A DNA stretch of 64,000 bases from assembly GCF_000158095.2 (NCBI RefSeq), contig NZ_CM011002.1, forward strand, positions 5,059,703 through 5,123,702, read 5' to 3'. Position numbers and translations under genes: made by a program. Shown here in pieces: positions 1-8,844 of this stretch. The stretch's first letter is position 1. Every line of letters begins with the position of its first letter. Below the pieces are notes generated by a model that worked only from the letters and a program-made list of their open reading frames with translations, was not told where the DNA came from and searched no databases. Source of the stretch: Roseibium alexandrii DFL-11. GTDB taxonomy: Bacteria; Pseudomonadota; Alphaproteobacteria; Rhizobiales; Stappiaceae.

Positions 1-245
1 CCCTTTTTGTGGTGTCAGCTCGTCGGGCAAATCAAACAATGCTCGTCCTCTAGCTGCCGTCGAAAGCGACATCAGTTCTCTTTTCAAGAACCTTAGCTTT
101 GCGTTTGACCCAACCTATCTTCAAGTAACTGTAATAATTAATTATTCTCCCCAGGGCTCTTGATGTGCTTTTTTTGGGGAAGGTGTTCACGGTCTCCTGA
201 AGATCCGCTTTTTTCTTGCGAACAAGAAGTTTAAGATCATCTTTT

Positions 246-259
246 GATGGACGTATGTC
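246..259. promoter_or_regulatory. putative LacI-family operator, copy 1 (autoregulation)
   Basis: GATGGACGTATGTC matches the symmetric consensus GACATACGTATGTC at 11 of 14 positions, with the right half ACGTATGTC perfect. It lies about 40 bp upstream of the regulator's GTG start. Two better copies precede the transporter operon, so autoregulation by the adjacent LacI-type protein is the simplest reading (inference). Confidence 0.5.
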
Positions 260-298
260 TTTTTGGTGTGTGCGAGCGTTTTTGCCTGAGGGGGAGCT

Positions 299-1324
299 GT
301 GAGGCCAACTGTACATGACATCGCCCGGGAGGCAGGTGTCAGCTTGTCAACCGTCGATCGCGTGCTGAACGGCCGGACTGATGTTCGCCCAAAGAACGTC
401 GAGCGTGTGCAGGAGGCTGTCCGGAAGCTGGGCTATATCCGGGACACCAATGCAGCCAATCTTGCAAAGAAGCGGCGCTACAAATTCATGTTTGTTCTGC
501 CGCAGGGGCCAAATCATTTTGTGGACACTGTTGGCGAGGCGATCCGTGAGGCGGCCGATGCACAGGTTACGGATCGGGCAGATGTCGAAATCGCATATGT
601 AAATGTCTCGGATCCGCACGCGGTTGCCAAGAAACTCACGATGCTGGATCTCGACCTGCTCGACGGTGTGGCTTTGATGGTGCCCGAGACGCCTCAGGTC
701 AGGGATGCAATTGCGCATATCAAGGATGCCGGTGTCCACGTCGTTGCCTTTGTATCCGACTTGCCAAATTCGAGATCGGATCATTTCATTGGGACCGACA
801 ACTTCTCTGCCGGCCAGACCGCCGGGGCTTTGATTGGCAAGTTCTTGCGTAAGGAGTGCGGCTCGGTTCTTGTGACAGCAAACTCCATGGTTGCGCGGGA
901 CAGCATTGAACGGCGGCATGGGTTCGATGAAATTCTCTTGAGTGAATTCACGAATCTGAAGGCCTTGCCGACCATCGAGTTTTATGATGATCCCGACCGG
1001 ATTGCCGACACATTGTCACGCGCCCTTTCGGCCTATCCGGATCTCAAGGCCATTTATTCAATGGGCTCCGGGAATGCCGCAATGCTTGACGCGCTGCGGC
1101 CTTTTGCGGAAGAGTGTGACTTGGTGGTTGTTGCGCATGATTTGACGCCGGTAACGCGGCAGGCGCTCCTGGATCGGGAGGTCGATGCTGTCATCGTGCA
1201 AAACGTTGGGCATTTGGCGCGCAGCGCACTTCGCGTGCTTAGGGCCAAATGCGACGGCGCAAACATCTATGAGGCGCAGGAGCAGATCCGGATTGAGATC
1301 ATCCTGCGCCAGAATCTCTATTGA
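299..1324 (+). CDS. LacI-family transcriptional regulator of the sugar/polyol operon
   Basis: A 341-residue LacI/GalR-type repressor. Residues 1-50 form the N-terminal helix-turn-helix (VHDIAREAGVSLSTVDRVLNG) with the hinge helix, followed by a type-1 periplasmic-binding-protein-like sensor domain (about 60-320). The start is a GTG preceded by a GGGGGAG ribosome binding site at 290-296. It is transcribed in the same direction as the ABC transporter and catabolic genes that follow, which it presumably represses until the transported compound or a phosphorylated derivative is bound. Three copies of a 14-bp palindrome, one before this gene and two before the binding-protein gene, fit its operators. 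The ligand cannot be read from the sequence. Family assignment is secure; the specific role is inferred from position. Confidence 0.9.
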   Translation: MRPTVHDIAREAGVSLSTVDRVLNGRTDVRPKNVERVQEAVRKLGYIRDTNAANLAKKRRYKFMFVLPQGPNHFVDTVGEAIREAADAQVTDRADVEIAYVNVSDPHAVAKKLTMLDLDLLDGVALMVPETPQVRDAIAHIKDAGVHVVAFVSDLPNSRSDHFIGTDNFSAGQTAGALIGKFLRKECGSVLVTANSMVARDSIERRHGFDEILLSEFTNLKALPTIEFYDDPDRIADTLSRALSAYPDLKAIYSMGSGNAAMLDALRPFAEECDLVVVAHDLTPVTRQALLDREVDAVIVQNVGHLARSALRVLRAKCDGANIYEAQEQIRIEIILRQNLY

Positions 1325-1417
1325 AATCTGCCTATAGGTTGTTCGAGAAGTCCGTCCCGGTATTTGGGGCCGGCATTGGGTGTGGTTTGCTCGAGATCTC
1401 TAGTGATCAGCAAAAAA

Positions 1418-1431
1418 GAAAGACGTATGTC
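1418..1431. promoter_or_regulatory. putative LacI-family operator, copy 2
   Basis: GAAAGACGTATGTC matches GACATACGTATGTC at 12 of 14 positions. Its centre is 31 bp, about three helical turns, upstream of the centre of copy 3, so two dimers could bind the same DNA face. Confidence 0.5.
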
Positions 1432-1441
1432 AAAATTTTGA

Positions 1442-1470
1442 TTGACGTGACATACGTACGTCAATAACGT
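1442..1470 (+). promoter_or_regulatory. candidate sigma-70 promoter with operator copy 3 in the spacer
   Basis: TTGACG at 1442-1447 as -35, a 17-bp spacer, and a weak -10 TAACGT at 1465-1470. The spacer holds GACATACGTACGTC (1449-1462), which matches the symmetric consensus at 13 of 14 positions. A larger inverted repeat ATTGACGT/ACGTCAAT (1441-1448 and 1458-1465) surrounds it. An operator between -35 and -10 is a classic repressor position. It would serve the operon starting at 1543. Confidence 0.5.
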
Positions 1471-1542
1471 GCTCGTGCACTTGGAGGAGTGCGGCTGCCG
1501 GGCTAGAGCGCGGCGCGTGACCATTTCGGGAGGAAATCAGCG

Positions 1543-2862
1543 ATGAAAACTGCGAAACTTCTCGCGGCAACCGCTCTTGTGGCGGCAAGCGGAGTACTGG
1601 CGCCTCAGGCACAAGCCGATGAGCTGACGCTATGTTGGGCCGCATGGGATCCGGCAAACGCTCTTGTCGAGCTTTCCAAGGAATTCGAGGCTCAATCCGG
1701 CCATACGATGAAATTTGAGTTTGTGCCGTGGCCAAACTTCGCCGATCGCATGCTCAATGAGCTGAATTCCGGCGGCAAGTTGTGCGATCTATTGATTGGC
1801 GACAGTCAATGGATCGGCGGCGGCGCGGAAAACGGCCATTACGTCAAACTGAATGACTTCTTTGACAAGGAAGGCATCAGCATGGACGATTTTGCTCCGG
1901 CAACCGTCTATGCCTATTCGACCTGGCCGAAAGGAACACCGAACTATTACGCCCTGCCAGCGATGGGCGATGCCAACGGCTGGTTCTATCGAAAGGACTG
2001 GTTCGAGAAGCCGGAAATCCAGGAAGCCTTCAAATCTGAACATGGCCGGGATCTGGCTCCGCCGAAGACGCAAATGGAGCTGCTAGAAATTGCTCAATTC
2101 TTCCAGGAGCGGGAGATCGACGGGCAAAAGCGCTATGGCGCAGCGATTTTTACAGAGCGCGGCTCCGAAGGGATCACCATGGGTGCAACAAGTTCCATGT
2201 ATCCGTTCGGTTTCAAATATGAAATGACGCCCGGCAAATACGATATGGAAGGCGCCGTCAATTCGCCGGAAGCAGTAGCAGGTCTGGAGTTTTACAAGGA
2301 GCTTTATAAGACTGCGACGCCTCCTGGATACACCGACAGCTATATGGAGCAGTCACTGGATGCATTTAAGTCCGGCCAGGTCGCAATGGCGATGAACTGG
2401 TTTGCGTTTTTCCCAGGGCTTTATGCGGATCCGGATACTGGCGGTGACAAGATCGGCTTCTTCGTAAATCCGGGGCAGGCAAAGGAAGCTTCCACGCTCG
2501 GCGGCCAAGGTATCTCTGTTGTCGCCTATTCCGACAAGCAGGAGGCAGCTCTGGAGTATATCAAGTGGTTTGCCCAGCCGAGTGTCCAAAGCAAATGGTG
2601 GGATCTGGGCGGCTATTCCTGCCACGTCAGCGTCCTGAACGATCCGAGTTTTGCCGACAGTGCACCTTTTGCCTCCGATTTCCTACTCGCCATGGACGGC
2701 GTGATGGATTTCTGGCAGGAGCCGGCTTATGCGGAGCTGCTGTTGGCCATGCAAAAACGCTTGCATGACTACGTGGTTGCCGACCAAGGCACCGCGCAAG
2801 AAGCCCTCGACAAGCTGATCGAGGACTGGACGGAAACCTTCGAGGACGAAGGTAAACTCTAG
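1543..2862 (+). CDS. ABC transporter substrate-binding protein (family 1, carbohydrate type)
   Basis: A 439-residue periplasmic solute-binding protein. Residues 1-25 are a Sec signal peptide ending in the AQA cleavage motif before DELTL. The rest is typical of the carbohydrate-binding SBP family 1: an N-terminal lobe beginning LTLCWAAWDPANALVELSKEF, a trans-lobe region around VAMAMNWFAFFPG, and the C-terminal lobe with QEAALEYIKWFAQP. It should deliver the substrate to the two permeases encoded immediately downstream. The ATG has a GGAGG site about 8 bp upstream. The hairpin after the stop is common behind binding-protein genes, which are expressed more strongly than the membrane components. 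Substrate unknown; the downstream kinase and dehydrogenase suggest a sugar or polyol. Confidence 0.88.
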   Translation: MKTAKLLAATALVAASGVLAPQAQADELTLCWAAWDPANALVELSKEFEAQSGHTMKFEFVPWPNFADRMLNELNSGGKLCDLLIGDSQWIGGGAENGHYVKLNDFFDKEGISMDDFAPATVYAYSTWPKGTPNYYALPAMGDANGWFYRKDWFEKPEIQEAFKSEHGRDLAPPKTQMELLEIAQFFQEREIDGQKRYGAAIFTERGSEGITMGATSSMYPFGFKYEMTPGKYDMEGAVNSPEAVAGLEFYKELYKTATPPGYTDSYMEQSLDAFKSGQVAMAMNWFAFFPGLYADPDTGGDKIGFFVNPGQAKEASTLGGQGISVVAYSDKQEAALEYIKWFAQPSVQSKWWDLGGYSCHVSVLNDPSFADSAPFASDFLLAMDGVMDFWQEPAYAELLLAMQKRLHDYVVADQGTAQEALDKLIEDWTETFEDEGKL

Positions 2863-2875
2863 GCGTATGGAGCAG

Positions 2876-2900
2876 GTGGCTGCGCAGTCGGCGCAGCCAT
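2876..2900 (+). other. intercistronic hairpin after the binding-protein gene
   Basis: GGCTGCGC (2878-2885) pairs perfectly with GCGCAGCC (2891-2898) around a 5-nt loop, with a further T-A pair. No U-run follows, so it is more likely an RNA-stabilising or differential-expression element than a full terminator. Confidence 0.45.
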
Positions 2901-2983
2901 AGCACGCAGGATTACCGGAAGGCAGGTTACTATTGGCGCAGGCCTGCCGGTTGATCCAGACCTATTCTGTGAATGAGCACCAA

Positions 2984-3931
2984 ATGTCAGACACGCCTTT
3001 CAATCGCGCGGCGAAAGCCACGCCACCCTCTGTCGCGGCCAAAATTCGGGGCCTAAGCGATCGGGCAATCGCCTGGATCTTTGTCCTGCCAACAATATTC
3101 CTGCTTCTGGCGGTGAACATATTTCCTCTGATCTGGACCATAAATCTGAGTTTCACCAATTTCCGGGCCAACCGGCCCAACAGGGAGGTGGAGTATATTG
3201 GCCTGCGCAACTACGAACGCATCCTGACCGACAGCGATATCTGGTTGACGATGCAGGCGACCGCGCATTTCCTATTCTGGACAATTTTCTTTCAGGTGCT
3301 GATTGGTTTTGCTCTCGCATGGCTGATCAACCGGAAATTCAAGGGCAATGACCTTTGGACGACCCTGATCGTGCTGCCCATGATGCTTTCACCCGCCGTC
3401 GTCGGCAATTTCTGGACCTTCCTCTATCAGCCGCAGATCGGCCTTTTTAATTATGGTATCTCCTTTCTGACCGGCATCGACCCGTCCTCCTTTCAGATGA
3501 TTGGTGATGTGACGCTGGCCCCATGGTCCATCGTTATCGTGGACACCTGGATGTGGACCCCGTTTGTCATGCTGATCTGCTTGGCCGGGTTGCGATCTAT
3601 CCCGGATTACATTTACGAGGCTGCCGAAATCGACCGCGCCAGTAAATGGCGGCAGTTCTGGACAATTACGATCCCGATGGTGCTGCCTTTCCTGATGCTG
3701 GCAGTGTTGTTCCGCGGAATCGAGAACTTCAAGATGTTTGATCTCGTGGTGCAGCTGACCGGGGGCGGGCCCGGATCCATCACAGAGCTGACCTCTATCA
3801 ACCTGAAGCGCGAAGCCTTTGAGAAATGGCGCACAGGATATGCATCCGCTTACGCGATCATCCTGTTTGTGACTGTCTTCGGGCTAGCGTCGATTTACGT
3901 CAAGGCGCTGAACAGGGTGAAAGAAAGATGA
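2984..3931 (+). CDS. ABC transporter permease (MalF-like)
   Basis: A 315-residue inner-membrane permease from ATG 2984 (MSDTPFNRAAK). The frame is open upstream to a TTG at 2933, but the ATG is the more natural start. The first hydrophobic segment is AIAWIFVLPTIFLLLAVNIFPLIW, followed by about five more. The ABC-permease EAA loop that docks the ATPase is present as EAAEIDRASKWRQFWTITIP near residue 220. The C-terminus overlaps the next permease by 4 bp (ATGA), so the two are translationally coupled and probably form a heterodimer. Confidence 0.87.
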   Translation: MSDTPFNRAAKATPPSVAAKIRGLSDRAIAWIFVLPTIFLLLAVNIFPLIWTINLSFTNFRANRPNREVEYIGLRNYERILTDSDIWLTMQATAHFLFWTIFFQVLIGFALAWLINRKFKGNDLWTTLIVLPMMLSPAVVGNFWTFLYQPQIGLFNYGISFLTGIDPSSFQMIGDVTLAPWSIVIVDTWMWTPFVMLICLAGLRSIPDYIYEAAEIDRASKWRQFWTITIPMVLPFLMLAVLFRGIENFKMFDLVVQLTGGGPGSITELTSINLKREAFEKWRTGYASAYAIILFVTVFGLASIYVKALNRVKER

Positions 3932-4869
3932 GCAGTTATTCGATCACAGAACCATCAGCGCCGCAGAAATGGATCGCAGGCACGCTGGTTATCGCTTATG
4001 CAGTCATTACTCTATTGCCGCTTGTTTGGATCCTGACAACCGGGTTCAAGTCCCCCGTTGATGCGATTGCCTATCCCCCCAAGGTACTTTTTGAACCTTC
4101 GCTGGAAGGGTATGTAAACCTGTTTACCACCCGGACGAGGGTGTCACCTGAACAGTTGCAGGCACTTCCGCCACCCGAGACCTGGTACGAGGAAGTTGTT
4201 CGGAACCGGGATATGGTGATCGCCGGTCCGTCCCGGTATGGAGAGCGGTTCCTCAATTCAGTAATCATCGGTTTTGGGTCCACCTTTCTGTCCGTCTTTC
4301 TAGGCACTTTGGCCGCCTATGCCTTCTCAAGGTTCAAGGTGCCGCTCAAGGATGATCTTCTCTTTTTCATCTTGTCGACACGGATGATGCCGCCGATTGC
4401 GGTTGCAATTCCCATATTCTTGATGTTCCGAACACTGGGATTGTCGGACACTCACCTCGGAATGATCCTGCTGTATACGGCGGTGAATATTTCGTTGGCG
4501 GTCTGGCTGCTGAAGGGGTTCATTGACGAGATCCCGCGTGAATACGAAGAAGCGGCCCTGATCGACGGATACACGCGCTTTCAGGCATTTTACAAAGTGG
4601 TCCTGCCACAGGCTGCTACCGGCATCGCGTCGACGGCAATCTTCTGTCTGATCTTTTCCTGGAACGAATATGCGTTTGCCGTGTTGTTGACATCCGGAAC
4701 GGCACAAACGGCGCCGCCCTTCATCCCGACAATCATTGGGGTGGGAGGACAGGACTGGCCGGCTGTGGCGGCCGGGGCAACCTTGTTCCTGGTGCCGGTC
4801 ATGGTTTTCACAATCCTGCTTCGCAAACACTTGCTGCGCGGCATTACCTTCGGAGCTGTCCGCAAATGA
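3928..4869 (+). CDS. ABC transporter permease (MalG-like)
   Basis: A 313-residue permease; the start is the ATG of an ATGA overlap with the previous gene (MSSYSITEPSAPQK). It has the six-helix MalG arrangement: a first membrane segment AGTLVIAYAVITLLPLVWIL, a long periplasmic insert with charged residues, and the EAA coupling motif EYEEAALIDGYTRFQAFYKVV in the second half. It ends with a second ATGA overlap into a tiny membrane protein, which shows it is an internal member of the operon. Substrate specificity is set by the binding protein and not predictable here. Confidence 0.87.
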   Translation: MSSYSITEPSAPQKWIAGTLVIAYAVITLLPLVWILTTGFKSPVDAIAYPPKVLFEPSLEGYVNLFTTRTRVSPEQLQALPPPETWYEEVVRNRDMVIAGPSRYGERFLNSVIIGFGSTFLSVFLGTLAAYAFSRFKVPLKDDLLFFILSTRMMPPIAVAIPIFLMFRTLGLSDTHLGMILLYTAVNISLAVWLLKGFIDEIPREYEEAALIDGYTRFQAFYKVVLPQAATGIASTAIFCLIFSWNEYAFAVLLTSGTAQTAPPFIPTIIGVGGQDWPAVAAGATLFLVPVMVFTILLRKHLLRGITFGAVRK

Positions 4870-5054
4870 CTGTTTTTCTGAATGGATTGATGAAATTCCG
4901 TCGTGGGCCTTGGGAAATGCTGGCATCGGTCCTGATCGCGATTGGCGTGATCATGCTGATGCAGCCCCTGGCCATGTGGGCCTACACCTATTCCTTCATT
5001 GTTACGCTGACCGGAACTGTGATGTTCATTGTCGTCAGCCATTTTCCGGACTGA
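4866..5054 (+). CDS. small membrane protein of the transporter operon
   Basis: A 62-residue protein with two hydrophobic segments (MLASVLIAIGVIMLMQPLAMWA and YSFIVTLTGTVMFIVVSHF). It starts at an ATGA overlap with the MalG-like permease and ends 5 bp before the first ATPase gene, so it is translated as part of the operon. I do not recognise its family. The position and size recall GlpU (DUF2160), the small membrane protein of the rhizobial GlpSTPQUV glycerol importer, which also has two ATPases. It may be an accessory subunit of this importer; that is inference. Confidence 0.65.
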   Translation: MTVFLNGLMKFRRGPWEMLASVLIAIGVIMLMQPLAMWAYTYSFIVTLTGTVMFIVVSHFPD

Positions 5055-5059
5055 ACCAA

Positions 5060-6157
5060 ATGGCAGAGATCATAATCAGGAACCTTCGGAAAACCTTCGG
5101 TGACTTTACGGCCGTGCAGTCCTCTTCCTTCAAGATCGAGGATGGCGAGTTTTTCATGCTGCTCGGTCCGTCCGGGTGCGGCAAGACCACAACGCTGCGG
5201 ATGATCGCGGGCTTGGAGCTTCCGACGTCTGGCGAGATTTACATAGACGGCCAAGAGGTGGGTCAGAGACCTGCGCGCCAGCGTGATATCGCCTTTGTTT
5301 TTCAGATGTTTGCTCTCTACCCGCACATGAATGTGCGCAAGAACATCAGCTATCCGCTTATCAGTCAGGGTATGTCCAAACGGCAAGTGACCGAAAAGGT
5401 TGCCGAGGTGTCCCGGATCCTGGGTATTGAGGACATTCTGGACCGCCCGGTGGGCGGTCTGTCCGGCGGTGACCGCCAAAGGGTTGCCCTGGGCCGGGCA
5501 ATCGTACGCGAACCCAAGGCGTTCATGATGGATGAGCCCTTGGGAGCACTGGACGCTGAATTTCGCGAGCACATGGCAGAAGAGCTCCGTGCTCTGCATG
5601 ACCGTATGGGGGCGACCACCGTCTATGTCACGCACGATCAGCTTGAAGCCATGCAAATGGGCGACAAGATCGTTGTCATGAACCACGGGGTAATCGAGCA
5701 GTTCGGCACGCCGCAGGATGTTTATGACAAACCAGCCAGTATGTTTGTGGCCGATTTCATTGGCTCGCCACCCATGAACTTTCTGCGGTTTCATGGCCAG
5801 GTGCATCCCGGTGCGTCTTCAGTCCGGATGCATCATGCCGATCTCGTCATCCCGTCTGCGCGCGAACCGTTCGAGGGAGACCTGGTTTACGGCATACGGC
5901 CGGAACACATTTCATTGACGGACGAGAGTGACAGCCGCGGCGAGGTTGTTGCCGCCGAGTATCTCGGAACCACCCAGATTGTAACAGTCAAGACGCCGGG
6001 CGGTGACTTGAAGGCGCGCGTCCCGTCCGGCCAGACAGTGCGGTCTGGAGAGCAGGTTGGTCTGACATTCAATGGGATGACCGCGACACTTTTCGATAAT
6101 CAATCGGGCCGGGCTCTCCGGTCGGAGCTGAATGAGGGGGTGCTGGCGCATGTCTGA
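5060..6157 (+). CDS. ABC transporter ATP-binding protein 1 (MalK/UgpC-like)
   Basis: A 365-residue nucleotide-binding subunit starting at ATG 5060 (MAEIIIRNLRKTFG); the frame is open further upstream, but this start gives the normal N-terminus. Walker A GPSGCGKTT, Q-loop VFQMFALYPHM, signature LSGGDRQRVALGRA, Walker B AFMMDEPLGALDAEF and H-loop VTHDQLEAM are all present. The signature has D where most MalK proteins have Q. A C-terminal TOBE/MalK-type regulatory region follows (about 240-365). It overlaps the second ATPase by 8 bp. Two different ATPases in one operon suggest an asymmetric heterodimer. Confidence 0.88.
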   Translation: MAEIIIRNLRKTFGDFTAVQSSSFKIEDGEFFMLLGPSGCGKTTTLRMIAGLELPTSGEIYIDGQEVGQRPARQRDIAFVFQMFALYPHMNVRKNISYPLISQGMSKRQVTEKVAEVSRILGIEDILDRPVGGLSGGDRQRVALGRAIVREPKAFMMDEPLGALDAEFREHMAEELRALHDRMGATTVYVTHDQLEAMQMGDKIVVMNHGVIEQFGTPQDVYDKPASMFVADFIGSPPMNFLRFHGQVHPGASSVRMHHADLVIPSAREPFEGDLVYGIRPEHISLTDESDSRGEVVAAEYLGTTQIVTVKTPGGDLKARVPSGQTVRSGEQVGLTFNGMTATLFDNQSGRALRSELNEGVLAHV

Positions 6158-7145
6158 GGTGCATCTGCGAAATCTCTCCAAATCCTTCGGAACGACCGTT
6201 GCTGTTGAAGATGTGACCTTGACCGTTCCAGATGGTGCATTCGTTACGTTGTTGGGGCCAACCGGGGCGGGAAAAACCACAATTTTGCGGCTGATCTCCG
6301 GTTTGGAACAACCGGATGCCGGCGATGTTGTGATCGGTGGCCGCTCCGCAGTTGATGACACTCCGGCACAGCGCAACGTGGCAATGGTTTTCCAGCAGTA
6401 TTCGCTTTATCCGCACCTCAGTGTGAAGGACAATCTGGCTTTCCCCCTGCGCTCGCCTCTTTTGAAGACGCCGGAACACGAGATTGATCGGAAAGTGACA
6501 GAGATTGCGGAGGTTTTGAGGATTCCGCATAAGCTTAACAACAAGGCGACGGAATTGTCGGGTGGAGAAATGCAGCGGGTCTCAATAGGCCGCGCACTGG
6601 TCCGCAATCCGAGTATTTACCTGATGGATGAACCCTTGAGTTCATTGGATGCGAAATTGCGATCCGATCTTCGTATCGAGTTGAAACGCATTCAGGAAAC
6701 TCTGGGAGCGACCCTTCTTTACGTTACCCATGATCAGGTCGAAGCCATGACAATGTCGACCCACATTGGCGTCTTGGACAACGGCCGGCTTGTTCAATTC
6801 GGGTCACCGCGGGAAATCTACGAAAATCCGGTGAACCTCTATGTCGCCGGACGCCTTGGTCAGCCTCGCATTAATATCTTGCCGGCCGACATGTTTGCCG
6901 GCAGCCCGGCGGGCGCACGCCAAATCGGATTGCGTCCAGAGCACATCGAGCAGGGCGAAGGCAAAGAGTCGACTGTCAAACGGGTGGAGCACCTTGGTGA
7001 CCAGATTCGCCTTCATCTCACGCTGGAGGGGCACGATTTGGTGACGCTAACCGATCCGCATGCGGATTTGGAGCCCGGCGACATCATCTCGATCCAACCT
7101 CGCAATCCGCTTTTCTTTGACGCCAGTGGCGCCCGTATCAACTGA
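6150..7145 (+). CDS. ABC transporter ATP-binding protein 2 (MalK/UgpC-like)
   Basis: A 331-residue ATPase starting at ATG 6150 (MSEVHLRNLSKSFG), 8 bp inside the end of its partner. Walker A is GPTGAGKTT, Q-loop VFQQYSLYPHL, signature LSGGEMQRVSIGRA, Walker B YLMDEPLSSLDAKL, and H-loop VTHDQVEAM. The C-terminal regulatory domain is shorter than in MalK. It differs enough from the first ATPase to be a distinct subunit, not a recent duplicate. It closes the transporter part of the operon; the kinase gene starts 12 bp after its stop behind a GGAGAGGG site. Confidence 0.88.
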   Translation: MSEVHLRNLSKSFGTTVAVEDVTLTVPDGAFVTLLGPTGAGKTTILRLISGLEQPDAGDVVIGGRSAVDDTPAQRNVAMVFQQYSLYPHLSVKDNLAFPLRSPLLKTPEHEIDRKVTEIAEVLRIPHKLNNKATELSGGEMQRVSIGRALVRNPSIYLMDEPLSSLDAKLRSDLRIELKRIQETLGATLLYVTHDQVEAMTMSTHIGVLDNGRLVQFGSPREIYENPVNLYVAGRLGQPRINILPADMFAGSPAGARQIGLRPEHIEQGEGKESTVKRVEHLGDQIRLHLTLEGHDLVTLTDPHADLEPGDIISIQPRNPLFFDASGARIN

Positions 7146-7156
7146 GGAGAGGGAAC

Positions 7157-8794
7157 ATGAAGCAGTTCATCAACTCAAAAGAAACCCTTGTAACAGAAGC
7201 CATAGACGGCGCGCTTAGAACCGCGGGTGGCCGACTGGCGAGATTGGACGGTTATCCGCATATCAAGGTTGTTGTGCGCACCGATTGGGACAAGTCGAAG
7301 GTGGCGCTCGTATCGGGAGGCGGCTCCGGGCATGAGCCGAGCCACGCGGGGTTTGTTGGTCAGGGCATGCTGACGGCGGCCGTCTGCGGAGAGGTATTTG
7401 CATCGCCATCTGTTGACGCGGTTTTGGCAGGTATCCTTGCCGTGACCGGCAAGGCCGGATGCCTGGTGATTGTCAAGAATTACACGGGCGACCGGCTGAA
7501 TTTCGGTCTTGCGGTCGAGCGGGCCAGGGCATTCGGCTTCAAGGTCAACATGGTCATTGTTGATGACGATGTCGCCTTGCCCGACTTGCCCCAAGCACGA
7601 GGCGTCGCCGGAACCCTTTTCGTCCACAAGATCGCGGGCGCCTTGGCAGACCAGGGGGCGGATCTTTCGACAGTCACAGAGGCGGCACAAAAGGTGATTT
7701 CCGGTGCGGTTTCCATCGGGATGTCGTTGGACACATGCACGCTGCCCGGCTCTCCAAAGGAGGAGCGGATAGAGGCCGGAATGGCAGAACTCGGCCTGGG
7801 CATTCACGGTGAGGCCGGGGTGGAACAGGTCGCGTTTTCCAACGCCAAGTCTGCAATGGCGATGGTTGTTGATCGGCTCGAGGCGTCAATTGCACCGGGG
7901 CCTCATGTTGCGCTTTTGAACAATCTGGGCGGAACTACACCTCTTGAAATGTCTGTGCTGGCGGAGGAGCTGACCCATTCACGCATCGGCGGACAAATCC
8001 GTTGGTTGATCGGACCAGCGGCCATGATGACATCGCTCGATATGCACGGCTTTTCGGTGTCACTTCTTCCGGTCAGTAAGGCAGAGGAAGGATTGTTGCA
8101 AGCGCCAGTCGCCCCCTGGGTCTGGCCGGGATGTCTGGCGCTCGGGCCAGTGTCCATACTGCCTCTGCCGGATGGGTTGGCACCGATTCAGCCATTGCCA
8201 TCGGCAAACGACAAAACCCGGCAGTTTCTTGAAAGATGCTGCAGCATCCTCATTGAGGCAGAGGATGACCTGAATGCCCTCGATGCGAAGTCCGGAGATG
8301 GCGATACGGGTAGCACACTTGCGACCGCAGCCCGTGCGTTGATTCAGGCATTGGATCGATTGCCGTTGGCGGATCTCACCCAACTCTATCGCGCAATCGG
8401 CCTGGAACTCAGCCAGACGATGGGGGGATCTTCAGGTGTACTGCTGGCAATCTTCTTTGCCGCAGCTGGTGACGCTTCCTCCTCTGGCAGCGATGGTATT
8501 GGATCCCTGAAAGCCGGGCTGGACCGGATCATGCAAGTCGGCGGAGCCGAACCGGGTGACCGGACAATGATCGACGCCCTTATGCCGGCTTTGAACGTTC
8601 TGGATCAGGGGCTTGAGGCAGCAGCCAGAGAAGCCCGGCAGGGGGCTGATGCAACATCCCGGATTACGCGGGCACGGGCAGGTCGGGCGAGTTACGTATC
8701 GGAAGCCAACTTGTCCGGACACAACGACCCGGGCGCTGAAGCCGTTGCCCGTCTACTGGAGAGGCTCGCAAGCGAAGAAGCCTTGGTGGGCTGA
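7157..8794 (+). CDS. ATP-dependent dihydroxyacetone-type kinase, DhaK-DhaL fusion
   Basis: A 545-residue single-chain kinase. The N-terminal DhaK domain (1-330) carries GGGSGHEPSHAGFVG at 54-68 and the GLGIHGEAG motif whose His217 corresponds to the histidine that binds the ketone substrate covalently. The C-terminal DhaL domain (about 355-545) carries the Mg-ATP motif DAKSGDGDTGST at 376-387 and MGGSSG at 422. It therefore uses ATP rather than phosphoenolpyruvate. Homologues phosphorylate dihydroxyacetone or C4 ketoses such as erythrulose; the operon does not settle which. It probably traps the product formed from the imported compound. Confidence 0.88.
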   Translation: MKQFINSKETLVTEAIDGALRTAGGRLARLDGYPHIKVVVRTDWDKSKVALVSGGGSGHEPSHAGFVGQGMLTAAVCGEVFASPSVDAVLAGILAVTGKAGCLVIVKNYTGDRLNFGLAVERARAFGFKVNMVIVDDDVALPDLPQARGVAGTLFVHKIAGALADQGADLSTVTEAAQKVISGAVSIGMSLDTCTLPGSPKEERIEAGMAELGLGIHGEAGVEQVAFSNAKSAMAMVVDRLEASIAPGPHVALLNNLGGTTPLEMSVLAEELTHSRIGGQIRWLIGPAAMMTSLDMHGFSVSLLPVSKAEEGLLQAPVAPWVWPGCLALGPVSILPLPDGLAPIQPLPSANDKTRQFLERCCSILIEAEDDLNALDAKSGDGDTGSTLATAARALIQALDRLPLADLTQLYRAIGLELSQTMGGSSGVLLAIFFAAAGDASSSGSDGIGSLKAGLDRIMQVGGAEPGDRTMIDALMPALNVLDQGLEAAAREARQGADATSRITRARAGRASYVSEANLSGHNDPGAEAVARLLERLASEEALVG

Positions 8795-8844
8795 CGAAGA
8801 ACCTTTTGCGGCTCTTTGTGAACTCAATGCTTTGGGAGGTCGTC

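Noticed and set aside
50..316. 88-residue minus-strand frame upstream of the LacI gene
   Set aside because: It overlaps the start and ribosome site of the regulator and the operator, has a Lys/Arg/Ser-rich composition without family features, and lacks a good ribosome site.
347..919. 190-residue minus-strand frame inside the LacI gene
   Set aside because: It is fully antisense to a well-supported gene and has no recognisable domain; a codon-bias shadow.
4590..5042. His/Gln-rich minus-strand frame across the permease end and small membrane gene
   Set aside because: Antisense shadow; the plus-strand genes overlap by ATGA and leave no room.
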